Of a DNA stretch of 64,000 nt, positions 1 through 7,565 are shown in pieces. The DNA is taken from positions 806,001 to 870,000 of the forward strand of contig NZ_CP005286.1 of the NCBI RefSeq assembly GCF_000819445.1, written 5' to 3'. Within the stretch, counting starts at the first letter, position 1. The number at the start of each line of letters is the position of its first letter. The notes beneath the pieces are model-generated. The model saw only the letters and a program-made list of their open reading frames with translations, did no database searches and was not told the DNA's origin. Made by a program: the position numbers and the translations under genes. Origin of the DNA: Corynebacterium humireducens NBRC 106098 = DSM 45392 (GTDB lineage Bacteria > Actinomycetota > Actinomycetes > Mycobacteriales > Mycobacteriaceae).

Positions 1-391
1 CTTGCGCCATTAGCTCGAACCGTTCCGGTGCTGTTGCTTGGCGGCGAAGAAGGCGCTGGCTTTTCCCAGGAACTCGTTTTCTGCCTTCAGGTCAGCGACT
101 TCCTTACGTAGCCGGGCGATTTCGGCTGCCGTTTCCTCCGGTGACGGCTGTCCGGTGTCGGTGGAGGTGCGCCGGATGCGTTCTTTTTTGACCCAGCTAC
201 CGAGCAGTTGTTCGCCGAGGTCGAGCTGCTGGGCGACCGCCCGGATCGTTTGTCCGGTATCGAGGACCAGGCTCGCGGCGTCGCGGCGGTACTCCTCGGT
301 GTATCGGCGTCGTTGTCCCATGTGAACATCCTTCCGCAGGGCACGGTGGCCCCGCTAGTTTAGGTGTCCACGACAAGAGGGTAACCCCATT
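1..391 (-). mobile_element. IS3-family element, one end only
   Basis: This is the orfA end of an IS3-type element whose orfB would lie beyond the left edge of the window. Outside the orfA start there is a short non-coding stretch containing a likely terminal repeat near 363-391 (TGTCCACGACAAGAGGGTAA). The exact tip cannot be fixed because the other end is not in the window. It is a different element from the complete IS3 at 755-2070: neither the proteins nor the ends match. Confidence 0.6.
10..321 (-). CDS. IS3-family transposase OrfA (helix-turn-helix subunit)
   Basis: A 103-residue protein of the kind that binds IS3 ends and joins the DDE OrfB subunit by frameshifting. Residues 1-50 form the Tnp_1 helix-turn-helix (RRRYTEEYRRDAASLV, then AVAQQLDLGEQLLGSWV). 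Residues 63-90 form a leucine-zipper-like coiled coil (EIARLRKEVADLKAENEFL). The DDE partner should follow immediately beyond position 1. Start ATG is at 319-321. Family assignment is firm; whether the element is intact cannot be seen. Confidence 0.8.
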   Translation of the reverse strand: MGQRRRYTEEYRRDAASLVLDTGQTIRAVAQQLDLGEQLLGSWVKKERIRRTSTDTGQPSPEETAAEIARLRKEVADLKAENEFLGKASAFFAAKQQHRNGSS

Positions 392-451
392 CGATAAAAC
401 AAGCAGCGTGACGGTGTCAAGGACCGGCACGAGCCTGGGGCCGTGACTTGC

Positions 452-754
452 TCATGCGACCTCCTGAGTAGCTTCGCCGGCATCGATCACAGCCGCGGCC
501 ATCATCGCCTTCGTCTGCTCCAGGCTGGTTAGCGACATGTAGCGTTTCTGCTGGATCCAGTCATCATGCTGCTCCGCCAACACGGCACCCACGAGGCGGA
601 CCACGGCCTCGCGGTTGGGGAAGATCCCGACGACGTCGGTACGCCGGCGGATCTCCCGGTTGAGCCTTTCGGTCGGGTTGTTCGACCACACCTTCGTCCA
701 CACCGCCTTCGGGGCGTGGGTGAAAGCCAGCAGCTCGTCGAGGGCTTCTTCCAG
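452..754 (-). pseudogene. IS256 (mutator) family transposase, C-terminal remnant
   Basis: About 100 codons matching the C-terminal end of IS256-type DDE transposases, with the typical [20 protein letters not shown] and [20 protein letters not shown] segments. The N-terminal three quarters are missing. The reading frame is cut at 755 by the tip of the complete IS3 element, and no continuation is visible on the other side of that element (2071 onward), so the rest was deleted. The reading frame nominally runs a few codons into the IS3. It is non-functional. Confidence 0.75.
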
Positions 755-825
755 GGACCTGACCCCTGTTTGGTAGACACCCGACAACCCGGCTTTCTGC
801 CGGGGAAGAAAGGTAACCTGCCACC

Positions 826-1140
826 ATGCCGATCAAGACCTACACCGAGGAGTTCCGCCGCGACGCGGTCGCCCTCTACGAGAACTCACCCGAGGTATCG
901 ATCAACGCCCTCGCCACAGAACTCGGCGTCAACCGCAACACGCTCCAGATCTGGGTCCGCAAATACGGCACCGGCGCCCGCACCAGCAGCTCGGATTCTT
1001 CCTCCAGCTCTGACACACCGACCGTGGTGACCGAAGCGGAACGCATCCGCCAGCTGGAACGAGAAGTTCGCAGACTCCGGGAGGAACGCGACATTCTGCG
1101 CAAGGCCGCGAAATATTTTGCGGAAGAGACGAACTGGTGA
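826..1140 (+). CDS. IS3-family transposase OrfA
   Basis: 104 residues. The N-terminal helix-turn-helix starts [20 protein letters not shown] and includes [20 protein letters not shown]; a C-terminal coiled coil ([20 protein letters not shown]) would pair with OrfB. The stop codon overlaps the OrfB start GTG as GTGA (1137-1140). OrfB is in the -1 frame, as usual for IS3 elements that make an OrfAB fusion by -1 frameshifting. I see no classic A-AAA-AAG slippery heptamer, so coupled re-initiation at GTGA is an alternative. It differs from copy 2 by one residue that I can see (E/G near residue 24). Confidence 0.85.
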   Translation: MPIKTYTEEFRRDAVALYENSPEVSINALATELGVNRNTLQIWVRKYGTGARTSSSDSSSSSDTPTVVTEAERIRQLEREVRRLREERDILRKAAKYFAEETNW

Positions 1141-2033
1141 TCCGCTTCCAGTTCGTTGACGACGCCCGGAACGACCATTCGGTTAAGCGGTTATGCGAGG
1201 TCCTCAAGCTCAATCGGTCCTCGTACTACAAATGGAAAAACACCTCCGCCACCAGGAAGAAACGTCTGCTCAGCGACGCGATCCTCGGCGCAAGGGTCAA
1301 GGCCGTGTTCACCAAGGAACGCGGATGCTACGGGGCGAAACGCATCACTGCGGAACTCAACGACGATTCGACCGCAACCCCGGTCAACCACAAGAAAGTC
1401 GCCCGCATCATGCGCTCGTTGAAGCTGTTCGGGTATTCGAAGAAACGCAAGATCACCACCCCGGTGTCCGAGGGAAAGAAGTCGGTTTTTCCGGATCTCG
1501 TGGGAAGGAAATTCACCGCTGAGCATCCCAATCGGGTCTACGTCGGCGACATCACCTACCTGCCGATCGCGGACGGGTCGAATATGTACCTGGCCACCGT
1601 CATCGACTGCTATTCCCGTCGGCTGGTCGGCTTCGCGATCGCCGATCACATGCGCACCTCCCTGGTCCAGGACGCGCTGGTGATGGCGAAGGGACAGCGT
1701 GGAAGTCTAAAGGATGCTGTTTTTCACTCGGATCACGGAAGTGTCTATACCTCGCATGCGTTCCAGGACACGTGCGGGGAGTTAGGGATCCGGCAGTCGA
1801 TGGGCGCGATTGGTGCCAGTGCTGACAATGCCTTGGCGGAGTCATTTAACGCCGCGTTGAAGCGCGAGGTCCTCCAGGACGCGAAGACGTTTACCAATCA
1901 GTTGCAGTGCCGGCGAGATGTTTTCCGCTGGTGTACCCGCTACAACACCACGCGTCGACATTCCTGGTGTAAATATCTCGCGCCAGCAGTGTTTGAGGAG
2001 CGGTGTCCTGTTATGCTGAGATCTGCTTCCTGA
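1137..2033 (+). CDS. IS3-family transposase OrfB (DDE integrase core)
   Basis: 298 residues. HTH_21-type segment near residues 45-90 (GCYGAKRITAELNDDSTATP), then an rve integrase core. The catalytic triad is readable: D in VYVGDITYLPI, D in VFHSDHGSVYTS, and E in ADNALAESFNAALKREV. The tail NTTRRHSWCKYLAPAVFEE is typical of the IS3 family. The start codon is GTG, overlapping the OrfA stop. It differs from copy 2 at only two residues that I noticed (K/Q near residue 24, Y/F in the DC-SRRLVG segment), so the copies duplicated recently. Confidence 0.9.
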   Translation: MIRFQFVDDARNDHSVKRLCEVLKLNRSSYYKWKNTSATRKKRLLSDAILGARVKAVFTKERGCYGAKRITAELNDDSTATPVNHKKVARIMRSLKLFGYSKKRKITTPVSEGKKSVFPDLVGRKFTAEHPNRVYVGDITYLPIADGSNMYLATVIDCYSRRLVGFAIADHMRTSLVQDALVMAKGQRGSLKDAVFHSDHGSVYTSHAFQDTCGELGIRQSMGAIGASADNALAESFNAALKREVLQDAKTFTNQLQCRRDVFRWCTRYNTTRRHSWCKYLAPAVFEERCPVMLRSAS

Positions 2034-2070
2034 TCACATCCCCTGTGTCTACTTTCCGGGGGTCGGGCCC

Positions 2071-2211
2071 GTGGGTTAACGTGCGGGAAATAGCTGTTCG
2101 GGAGCTATTAAACCCCGGTTTAGTGGCACTGTGCTGGGGCTACGCAGAGTCACGGACACACTTTTTAGTGCTTAACCCCCGGTCTCACTCACCGGATTTT
2201 CGTAACACGCT
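2071..2211 (+). other. Non-coding flank of the IS cluster
   Basis: 141 bp between the IS3 end and the redoxin stop codon. It contains an imperfect hairpin around AATAGCTgttcgggAGCTATT, enclosed by GGGTTAA and TTAAACCC, and a second GC-rich stretch. I could not match it to the left flank of the IS3 or to either adjacent IS fragment. It may be the far end of an older, deleted element, or the terminator of the leftward redoxin gene. Confidence 0.3.
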
Positions 2212-2691
2212 CTAGTCCGCAGCTGCGGACTCCTCCGCCAGCAGCGTCCCCAGCCACACGCCGAGGACCAGGTCGTCGATCTGGCCCAGCCACTTCTGGC
2301 GGACCCGGCCCTGCCGGTCGACGAGCATGGTGGTGGGGGTGCCCTCCAGCTGCCAGCGCTTCATGGTGACCGGCAGCACGCCGGTCTCGTCGGGGCGGTC
2401 GACGGCCACGGGGAAGGTGATGCCGAACTCGTGGAGGAAGACCTCCAGCGCATCCGGCCCGGTCACCGCGTGGTGCTCGAAGACGCTGTGGATGCCGAGC
2501 ACCACCACCTGGTCGCCCTTGACCAGCCGGTGGACGCGTTTGGCCTGGGGGAGTGAGTGGTTGACGCAGCCGGGGCACAGCATCTGGAAGAACTCGATCA
2601 GCACCACCCGGCCGCGCAGGTCCTCCGGGGAGAGCGGTTCCGAGTTGAACCACTGTGTGACGTCGAACTCCAGCGGCTCGTATGCAGCCAT
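2212..2691 (-). CDS. Thioredoxin-like / TlpA-type redoxin
   Basis: 159 residues with the thioredoxin fold of TlpA/ResA/peroxiredoxin-like proteins. The redox motif CPGC lies in VLIEFFQMLCPGCVNHSLPQ (about residues 30-49). The cis-proline segment GTPTTMLVDRQGRVRQKW is near residues 116-133. There is no signal peptide or lipobox, so a cytoplasmic thiol-disulfide or peroxide role is more likely than cytochrome maturation. Start ATG at 2689-2691 gives a protein beginning MAAYEPLEFDV; in-frame sequence further upstream runs into the divergent gene and was not used. The partner is unknown. It lies 61 bp from the divergent ABM monooxygenase start. Confidence 0.75.
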   Translation of the reverse strand: MAAYEPLEFDVTQWFNSEPLSPEDLRGRVVLIEFFQMLCPGCVNHSLPQAKRVHRLVKGDQVVVLGIHSVFEHHAVTGPDALEVFLHEFGITFPVAVDRPDETGVLPVTMKRWQLEGTPTTMLVDRQGRVRQKWLGQIDDLVLGVWLGTLLAEESAAAD

Positions 2692-2752
2692 GACGGCCTC
2701 CTTGTGCAGTAGGTCACAGTCTACCCGGTGGTCCGTCGGTACCCTGGGCACC

Positions 2753-3076
2753 ATGATCCTCATCAACGTCCGATTCCGCCCGCTGCCCGAGTACGTCGAG
2801 AACTTCCGTGACCTGGTCGACGAGTTCACGCGGAAGACCCGCGAGGAGCCCGGCTGCATCTTCTTCGACTGGTCGCGCAACACCGACGACCCGAACGAGT
2901 ACATCCTCATCGAGGCCTTCCACGACGACGGCGCCGAGGCGCACGTCAACTCCGAGCATTTCCGGGCCGCGACCGAGATGTTCCCGAAGATCCTCGCGGA
3001 GACCCCGCAGATCATCAACACCCTCATCGAGGGCAAGAACGGGTGGGACCGTATGGCCGAGTTCCAGGTCGGCTGA
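2753..3076 (+). CDS. ABM-domain (antibiotic biosynthesis monooxygenase-like) protein
   Basis: 107 residues covering one ABM/dimeric alpha-beta barrel domain: MILINVRFRPLPEYVENFRD, then TREEPGCIFFDWSRN, YILIEAF and the HVNSEHF motif. Small ABM proteins are YgiN-like quinol or haem-type cofactor-free oxygenases or stress proteins; the substrate cannot be told. TACCCT sits 7 nt before the ATG and there is no Shine-Dalgarno sequence, so the transcript is probably leaderless. PPK2 follows 16 bp downstream. Confidence 0.75.
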   Translation: MILINVRFRPLPEYVENFRDLVDEFTRKTREEPGCIFFDWSRNTDDPNEYILIEAFHDDGAEAHVNSEHFRAATEMFPKILAETPQIINTLIEGKNGWDRMAEFQVG

Positions 3077-3092
3077 AGGTAGTCTGAGTTGT

Positions 3093-3956
3093 ATGGCTAA
3101 GAAGGACACCGCTGACCAGACTCCGACACCGAAACCGAAGAAGCTGGACAACAAGGCCTACGAGAAGGAGCTCAAGAGGCTCCAGGCCGAGCTGGTGGAC
3201 ATGCAGCAGTGGGTCGTCGAGACCGGTGCGCGTGTCGTCGTCATCATGGAGGGCCGTGACGCCGCCGGCAAGGGGTCCGCGATCAAGCGGATCACCCAGT
3301 ACCTCAACCCCCGTTCCGCACGCATCGAGGCGCTGCCCGCCCCGAGCTCCCGCGAGCAGGGGCAGTGGTACTTCCAGCGTTACGTCGAGAAGCTGCCGAC
3401 CGCCGGCGAGATCGTGATCTTCGACCGTTCCTGGTACAACCGGGCGGGCGTCGAGCGCGTCATGGGTTTCTGCACGTCGCAGGAGTACCGCCGCTTCCTC
3501 CACCAGGCACCGATCTTCGAGCGTCTGCTCGTCGAGGACGGCATCCTCCTGCGCAAGTACTGGTTCTCCGTCTCCGACGAGGAGCAGATCGCGCGTTTCC
3601 AGTCGCGTCTGGAGGATCCGCTGCGCCGCTGGAAGCTCTCGCCGATGGATCTGCAGTCCATCACCCGTTGGGAGGACTACTCCCGTGCGAAGGACGAGAT
3701 GTTCATCCACACGGACATCCCCTCCGCCCCGTGGTACACGGTGGAGAGCGAGGACAAGAAGCGTTCCCGCATCAACGTGATCGCCCACCTGCTGTCGACG
3801 ATCCCCTACGAGAAGATCGACCGCCCGCTGCCGCAGATCCCGAACCGCCCGGAGTCCGACAACGGCTACGAGCGTCCGCCGCGCGCCGAGTTCCGTTACG
3901 TCCCGGACGTCGCGAGCAAGCTCGCCGTGCCGAAGCGGAAGAAGAACAAGAAGTAG
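3093..3956 (+). CDS. ppk2: Polyphosphate kinase 2 (PPK2 family)
   Basis: 287 residues, the usual size for a one-domain class I PPK2, which transfers phosphate between inorganic polyphosphate and (d)NDPs. Walker A is EGRDAAGKGSAIKR (residues 53-66). The lid and Walker B region reads IVIFDRSWYNRAGVERV (107-123), with D111 as the probable metal-binding or catalytic aspartate. The C-terminal tail is very basic (KRKKNKK), as in corynebacterial PPK2 proteins. TAGTCT lies 7 nt before the start ATG, suggesting leaderless expression separate from the ABM gene. It converges on the HAD gene with 1 bp between them. Confidence 0.93.
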   Translation: MAKKDTADQTPTPKPKKLDNKAYEKELKRLQAELVDMQQWVVETGARVVVIMEGRDAAGKGSAIKRITQYLNPRSARIEALPAPSSREQGQWYFQRYVEKLPTAGEIVIFDRSWYNRAGVERVMGFCTSQEYRRFLHQAPIFERLLVEDGILLRKYWFSVSDEEQIARFQSRLEDPLRRWKLSPMDLQSITRWEDYSRAKDEMFIHTDIPSAPWYTVESEDKKRSRINVIAHLLSTIPYEKIDRPLPQIPNRPESDNGYERPPRAEFRYVPDVASKLAVPKRKKNKK

Positions 3957-3957
3957 C

Positions 3958-4731
3958 TCACTGCCGCAGCAGGTCGCGGAGGACGGTCACCACGCCGGCC
4001 TCCGTGTTCGGCGGGGCGATGTGGTGCGCGATCGCCTTGATGTCGGGGTGGGCGTTCTCCATCGCCCACGCCGTGCCCGCCGCCTGCAGCAGTTCCAGGT
4101 CGTTGAGGTAGTCACCGAACGCCGCGATCTGGTGCTTTCCGACGCCCATCGCCTCCGCGAGCGCCGTCAACGCCCGGCCCTTGCCCGCTCCGGCGGCCAT
4201 GATGTCCACCCAGTGGGCGCCGGAGACGACGACGTTGGCGTCGGGGGCGGCGTCAAGAAGCGCCGGGTAGATCTCGCGTTCGGCGTCCCCGGTGGTGAAA
4301 CCCGCCAGCTTGATGACGTCCGTCACCGAGTGCAGGTCCTCCGTCTCCTGGCGTGAGTGGTAGTACTTCGCCAGTTCGGCCTCCGTCGCCGCGGAGATCC
4401 CCGGCAGATGGTGGGCGACCGTCGGGGTGCACACCACGAGATCCATGTCGAGGCCCGCGGCGGCGTCGATGACGGAGTGGACGGTCGCGGCGTCGAGAAG
4501 CGTCGTGGACACGACCTCCCCCTCGTGGAAGACGCAGGTGCCGTTCTCCGCGATGAAGGTGTCGCCCGGGAAGATGGCGCGCAGCGTGGCCAGCTGCCGG
4601 CCGGAGGCGGGGGCGACGGCGACGCCGCGGGAACGCAGCTCCTCGAGGACCGGCCAGAAGGAGTCGGGGATCTGACCGGCGGCGTCGAGAAGCGTGCCGT
4701 CCATGTCGAGGGCGATGATCCGGAACTCCAT
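3958..4731 (-). CDS. HAD-superfamily Cof-type phosphatase
   Basis: 257 residues with a type IIB cap. Motif I is LDMDGTLLD (nucleophile D9, acid D11). Motif II is PASGRQLATL. Motif III lysine is probably in DVIKLAGF or GAGKGRAL. Motif IV is AFGDYLNDLELLQAAG. These enzymes dephosphorylate sugar phosphates, FMN, PLP or other small metabolites; the substrate is not predictable here. AAAGG stands 8 nt before ATG 4729-4731. It is divergent from the acyl-CoA hydrolase, with only 34 bp between the two starts. Confidence 0.88.
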   Translation of the reverse strand: MEFRIIALDMDGTLLDAAGQIPDSFWPVLEELRSRGVAVAPASGRQLATLRAIFPGDTFIAENGTCVFHEGEVVSTTLLDAATVHSVIDAAAGLDMDLVVCTPTVAHHLPGISAATEAELAKYYHSRQETEDLHSVTDVIKLAGFTTGDAEREIYPALLDAAPDANVVVSGAHWVDIMAAGAGKGRALTALAEAMGVGKHQIAAFGDYLNDLELLQAAGTAWAMENAHPDIKAIAHHIAPPNTEAGVVTVLRDLLRQ

Positions 4732-4765
4732 TACTATGACCTTTCGCGTGGGTAGGCTGTCGGGC

Positions 4766-5773
4766 ATGAATGAACAGCCCGTGCATGTCAGCGTCCGCCA
4801 CACTACCGGCGTTCTGGAACTTGACCGACCCGAGGCGCTCAACAGCCTCAACCACGAGATGATCCGCATCATCACCCGTGCCCTCGAGGAGTGGCGTGAT
4901 GACCCGGCGATCGAGCAGGTCCTTATCACCTCGCGTTCCCCGAAGGCGTTCTGCGCCGGCGGCGACGTGCGCTCGGCACGCGAGGGCATCCTCGCCGGGG
5001 ACCACGCCAGCGTCGATGAGTTCCTCTCCGATGAGTACGCGATGAACAACCTCATCGGCACCTTCCCGAAGCCTTTCATCGCGGTGTGGGACGGCATCAT
5101 CATGGGCGGCGGCCTCGGGGTGTCCTCCCACGGTTCCCACCGCGTGACCACCGAACGCGCGTGGGCCTCCATGCCGGAGCTGGCCATCGGCTACGTCACC
5201 GACGTCGGCATCTCCTGGTCCTCGCAGCGCTGGCCGGGCTCATCCCCGGCGATGGGCGCGTTCATCGGCCTGACCGGCTACCGGCTCAACGAGGAAGACA
5301 TGCTCTACGTCGGCCTGGCCACCCACATGGTGGAGGACGCCGCCGAGTTCGCCCTCGACGTCATCGGCCTGGGCATCGACGCCGCCCTCGGGGAGCACGC
5401 CGTCGAGCCGCGGGAGAAGTCCCGTCTCGAGAGGTGGCGCGAGGACATCGAGGCCACCTTCGGCGCCGGGTCCTGGGCGGACATCGACGCCGCCCTCGAG
5501 GCCCACCCCAACCGGGAGTTCGTCGGCGACGTACGCCAGCTCATGGCCAAGGCTTCCCCGTCGGCGGCCGTCGCCGTCGCGGAGCTGTACCTGGCCAACC
5601 GTGACGCCCCGACGCTGCGCGACGGACTCGACAACGAGGAACGCCTCGGCGAGCTGGTCCGCCGCCAGCCGGACTTCGTGGAGGGGGTGCGCGCGGTCCT
5701 CGTCGACAAGACGCACGACGCACAGTGGAGCCCGGCCCACGACCCGGAGGTGTACCGGGCCGTGCTGGAGTGA
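4766..5773 (+). CDS. Enoyl-CoA hydratase / 3-hydroxyisobutyryl-CoA hydrolase family protein
   Basis: 335 residues of the crotonase superfamily in the 3-hydroxyisobutyryl-CoA hydrolase branch: LDRPEALNSLNHEM, oxyanion-hole segment FCAGGDVRSAREG (near residues 63-75), IMGGGLGVSSHGSHRV and MPELAIGYVTDVG, plus the long C-terminal part (DRPEA-to-end length about 330) that distinguishes HIBCH from plain hydratases. The expected role is valine degradation or thioester hydrolysis in the cytoplasm. TAGGCT sits 7 nt before the ATG. The next gene overlaps it by GTGA (5770-5773), so the two are translationally coupled. Confidence 0.8.
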   Translation: MNEQPVHVSVRHTTGVLELDRPEALNSLNHEMIRIITRALEEWRDDPAIEQVLITSRSPKAFCAGGDVRSAREGILAGDHASVDEFLSDEYAMNNLIGTFPKPFIAVWDGIIMGGGLGVSSHGSHRVTTERAWASMPELAIGYVTDVGISWSSQRWPGSSPAMGAFIGLTGYRLNEEDMLYVGLATHMVEDAAEFALDVIGLGIDAALGEHAVEPREKSRLERWREDIEATFGAGSWADIDAALEAHPNREFVGDVRQLMAKASPSAAVAVAELYLANRDAPTLRDGLDNEERLGELVRRQPDFVEGVRAVLVDKTHDAQWSPAHDPEVYRAVLE

Positions 5774-6423
5774 GGGCCTGGGGCTGGTACCTGGGCATCG
5801 CCGCGGTCCTCGCGGCGTGCTGGTTCTGGCTGTGGACGAACTTCCACCTGGTGCCGGATCCCATGCCCATCCACTTCACGCTGGACGGTCAGCCGGACGC
5901 CTGGGCCACGAAATCACTGCCCAGCGCCCTGAGCCTCACCGGGTTGCCTACGCTCATGCTCGGGATCGTCGGGGCGGCGGCCGTCGGCCTCACCTCCGTC
6001 TCCGCCCGGGAGGCGGGGGAGCGGCAGAAGATGATCTCCACCGGCTTCGGCCCGGTACTGTCGCGCTGGATGTTCTGGATCTCCACGATCATCGTCGTCT
6101 CCTTCACAGCCTCCCTGCTGGGCCACTACGGGCCGCTGAACGACCTGCTGATGGTCAGCGGCCTCATCCTCAGCACGGTGTTCTTCGGGCTGCGGATCAG
6201 GACGCTGTACCGACGCGTCAGCGCCGTCTACCCGCCCGGGGAGAAGGAACAGCACATGCGGTACGGCTTCTACTGGAACCGGGACGACCCCGACACGGTG
6301 GTCAGCCTCGAGAACGGCATGTCCACCACCCTCAACTTCGCACGCCCCGGGGCGTGGGGCATCCTCGCGCTGCTGCTCGCCCTGCCGACGCTCGCGATCA
6401 TCCTGGGTCTGCTGGCAGGGTGA
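5770..6423 (+). CDS. DUF1648/DUF5808-type membrane protein
   Basis: 217 residues. The GTG start overlaps the upstream stop as GTGA. TM1 is near residues 4-24 (WYLGIAAVLAACWFWLW), followed by the DUF1648 signature VPDPMPIHFTLDGQPDAWA. Further TM segments are near 45-70, 100-120 and 125-145. A DUF5808-like motif (RYGFYWNRDDPDTVVSLENG, then TLNFARPGAW) precedes a last TM helix. SdpI-like proteins share this layout; the biochemical role is unknown. Its last 26 nt overlap the convergent gene. Confidence 0.75.
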   Translation: MRAWGWYLGIAAVLAACWFWLWTNFHLVPDPMPIHFTLDGQPDAWATKSLPSALSLTGLPTLMLGIVGAAAVGLTSVSAREAGERQKMISTGFGPVLSRWMFWISTIIVVSFTASLLGHYGPLNDLLMVSGLILSTVFFGLRIRTLYRRVSAVYPPGEKEQHMRYGFYWNRDDPDTVVSLENGMSTTLNFARPGAWGILALLLALPTLAIILGLLAG

Positions 6424-7501
6424 CGCCCCGGCGCTGCGCGTAGGCCTCCCGGGCCCTGCGCTTGTCGACGCCCTCCGGCACCCCCGCCCCCAGCACCATC
6501 TCCACGGCGCGCCGGGTCCGGGGGTCCTCCGGCCCCGGGAGGGTGAGGTGCGGGGCGTCGAGAAGCACGACGGCGTCCGTCTCCGGGGTGAGGGGGACGA
6601 CGGCGTGGGTCCATACGTCAAGGACCGGCTTGGCCACGTCGATCAGCCCCGGGTCGAGGGGCAGGCGGGGGCGGACCAGGTCGATGATGCCGTGGTCCAG
6701 GCCGAAACGGCGCAGGTTCGCGGCGGGGGAGGGCGGCAGGTGCGGGTCCGCCCAGGCCCACGTCCACGTGCCGTCGGTGACGGTCGCGATGACGAGCGCC
6801 CGGGCCTCGTGCCCGTCGATCCGGGCCCGCCCGGCGGGGATATCCAACCGGATGTCCGGGTCCGGATGGAGCCCGTGCAGCAGCAGCTGATGCTCCCCGG
6901 ACAGGTGGAGGGCGTCCGCCCGCACCTCCCGCAGGCTCAGACCCCCGGACACGTCCACGGGGCGGTCCCCCTCGAAGGTCACGGTCGTGCCGTCCGAGAA
7001 ACCGAAGGAATCCTCCGTGGTGCGGACGCCGAGGCCGCGGGCGGCGGCGAAGGAGAGGAGGGCACGGCGGGCGTCGAGAAGCGGGGACAGCTGCGCCAGG
7101 CCCAGGGTGAGGGCGCTGCGGACCGGGCCGGGGGCGGTGTGGACGTCCACGGCGACGGCGCGCGCCCCGTCCGGGTACGGGGCGAGCAGCACCGGCACGT
7201 TGCCGTGCAGCGTGCGGGCGGCGCGGAGCAGTTCCTCACCGGCCGGCTGCGGGTCGTGGAGCTCCGGGACGTCGAGGTCGTGGTCCTCGCTCCAGGTCCA
7301 CTCACCGTCGACGATGCGGGCCACCTCGCGGGCCGGGAGGTCCCGGACTCCGGCGCGGGAGTGGAGGCGCACGGTGTCACCGGTGAACTCCACCCCCGTG
7401 ACCGTGCCCTGCGTGGCGGACCAGGTGGCGTCGACGTCGGCCTGCACAAGAGCACCGTCGGCGATGAGTTCATCCAGGGACGTGGGGGCGGGGAGATTCA
7501 T
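6398..7501 (-). CDS. Conserved hypothetical protein, DUF6882-like
   Basis: 367 residues, no signal peptide, no membrane helix. The segments GEWTWSEDHDLDVPELHDP and TDGTWTWAWADPHLPPSPAA resemble DUF6882 proteins of actinobacteria, which have repeated W-x-W-A-W units; I cannot confirm this without a profile search. Start ATG at 7499-7501 (MNLPAPTSLDEL) was chosen. A GTG 21 nt upstream (7522) is possible, and neither has a good ribosome site. The gene contains two copies of the GCGTCGRNAAGC motif (6555, 7071) encoding Leu-Leu-Asp-Ala. Confidence 0.6.
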   Translation of the reverse strand: MNLPAPTSLDELIADGALVQADVDATWSATQGTVTGVEFTGDTVRLHSRAGVRDLPAREVARIVDGEWTWSEDHDLDVPELHDPQPAGEELLRAARTLHGNVPVLLAPYPDGARAVAVDVHTAPGPVRSALTLGLAQLSPLLDARRALLSFAAARGLGVRTTEDSFGFSDGTTVTFEGDRPVDVSGGLSLREVRADALHLSGEHQLLLHGLHPDPDIRLDIPAGRARIDGHEARALVIATVTDGTWTWAWADPHLPPSPAANLRRFGLDHGIIDLVRPRLPLDPGLIDVAKPVLDVWTHAVVPLTPETDAVVLLDAPHLTLPGPEDPRTRRAVEMVLGAGVPEGVDKRRAREAYAQRRGVTLPADPG

Positions 7502-7565
7502 GGATCCCAGACTAGTGAACACCCGGAGGTTGGCTGTGGGGACGTCCGTGGGTGATCATGGTCCA

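Larger units (their letters stand above)
755..2070 (+). mobile_element. Complete IS3-family insertion sequence, copy 1 (1316 bp)
   Basis: The element has imperfect 26-bp terminal inverted repeats. The left end is 755-780 (GGACCTGACCCC..., ending GTAGACAC). The right end is the complement of 2045-2070 (GGGCCCGACCCCC..., ending GTAGACAC). 19 of 26 positions agree. An almost identical copy of the same length lies inverted at 43857-45172. Copy 2 has a clean 3-bp target duplication (gtg), but copy 1 has cag on the left and gtg on the right. Copy 1 has therefore lost one original flank, in keeping with the truncated IS256 gene beside it. Confidence 0.9.

Noticed and set aside
1081..1140. A programmed frameshift heptamer in IS3 orfA
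   Set aside because: No A-AAA-AAG or comparable heptamer precedes the GTGA overlap; translation coupling is equally possible, so no site is annotated.
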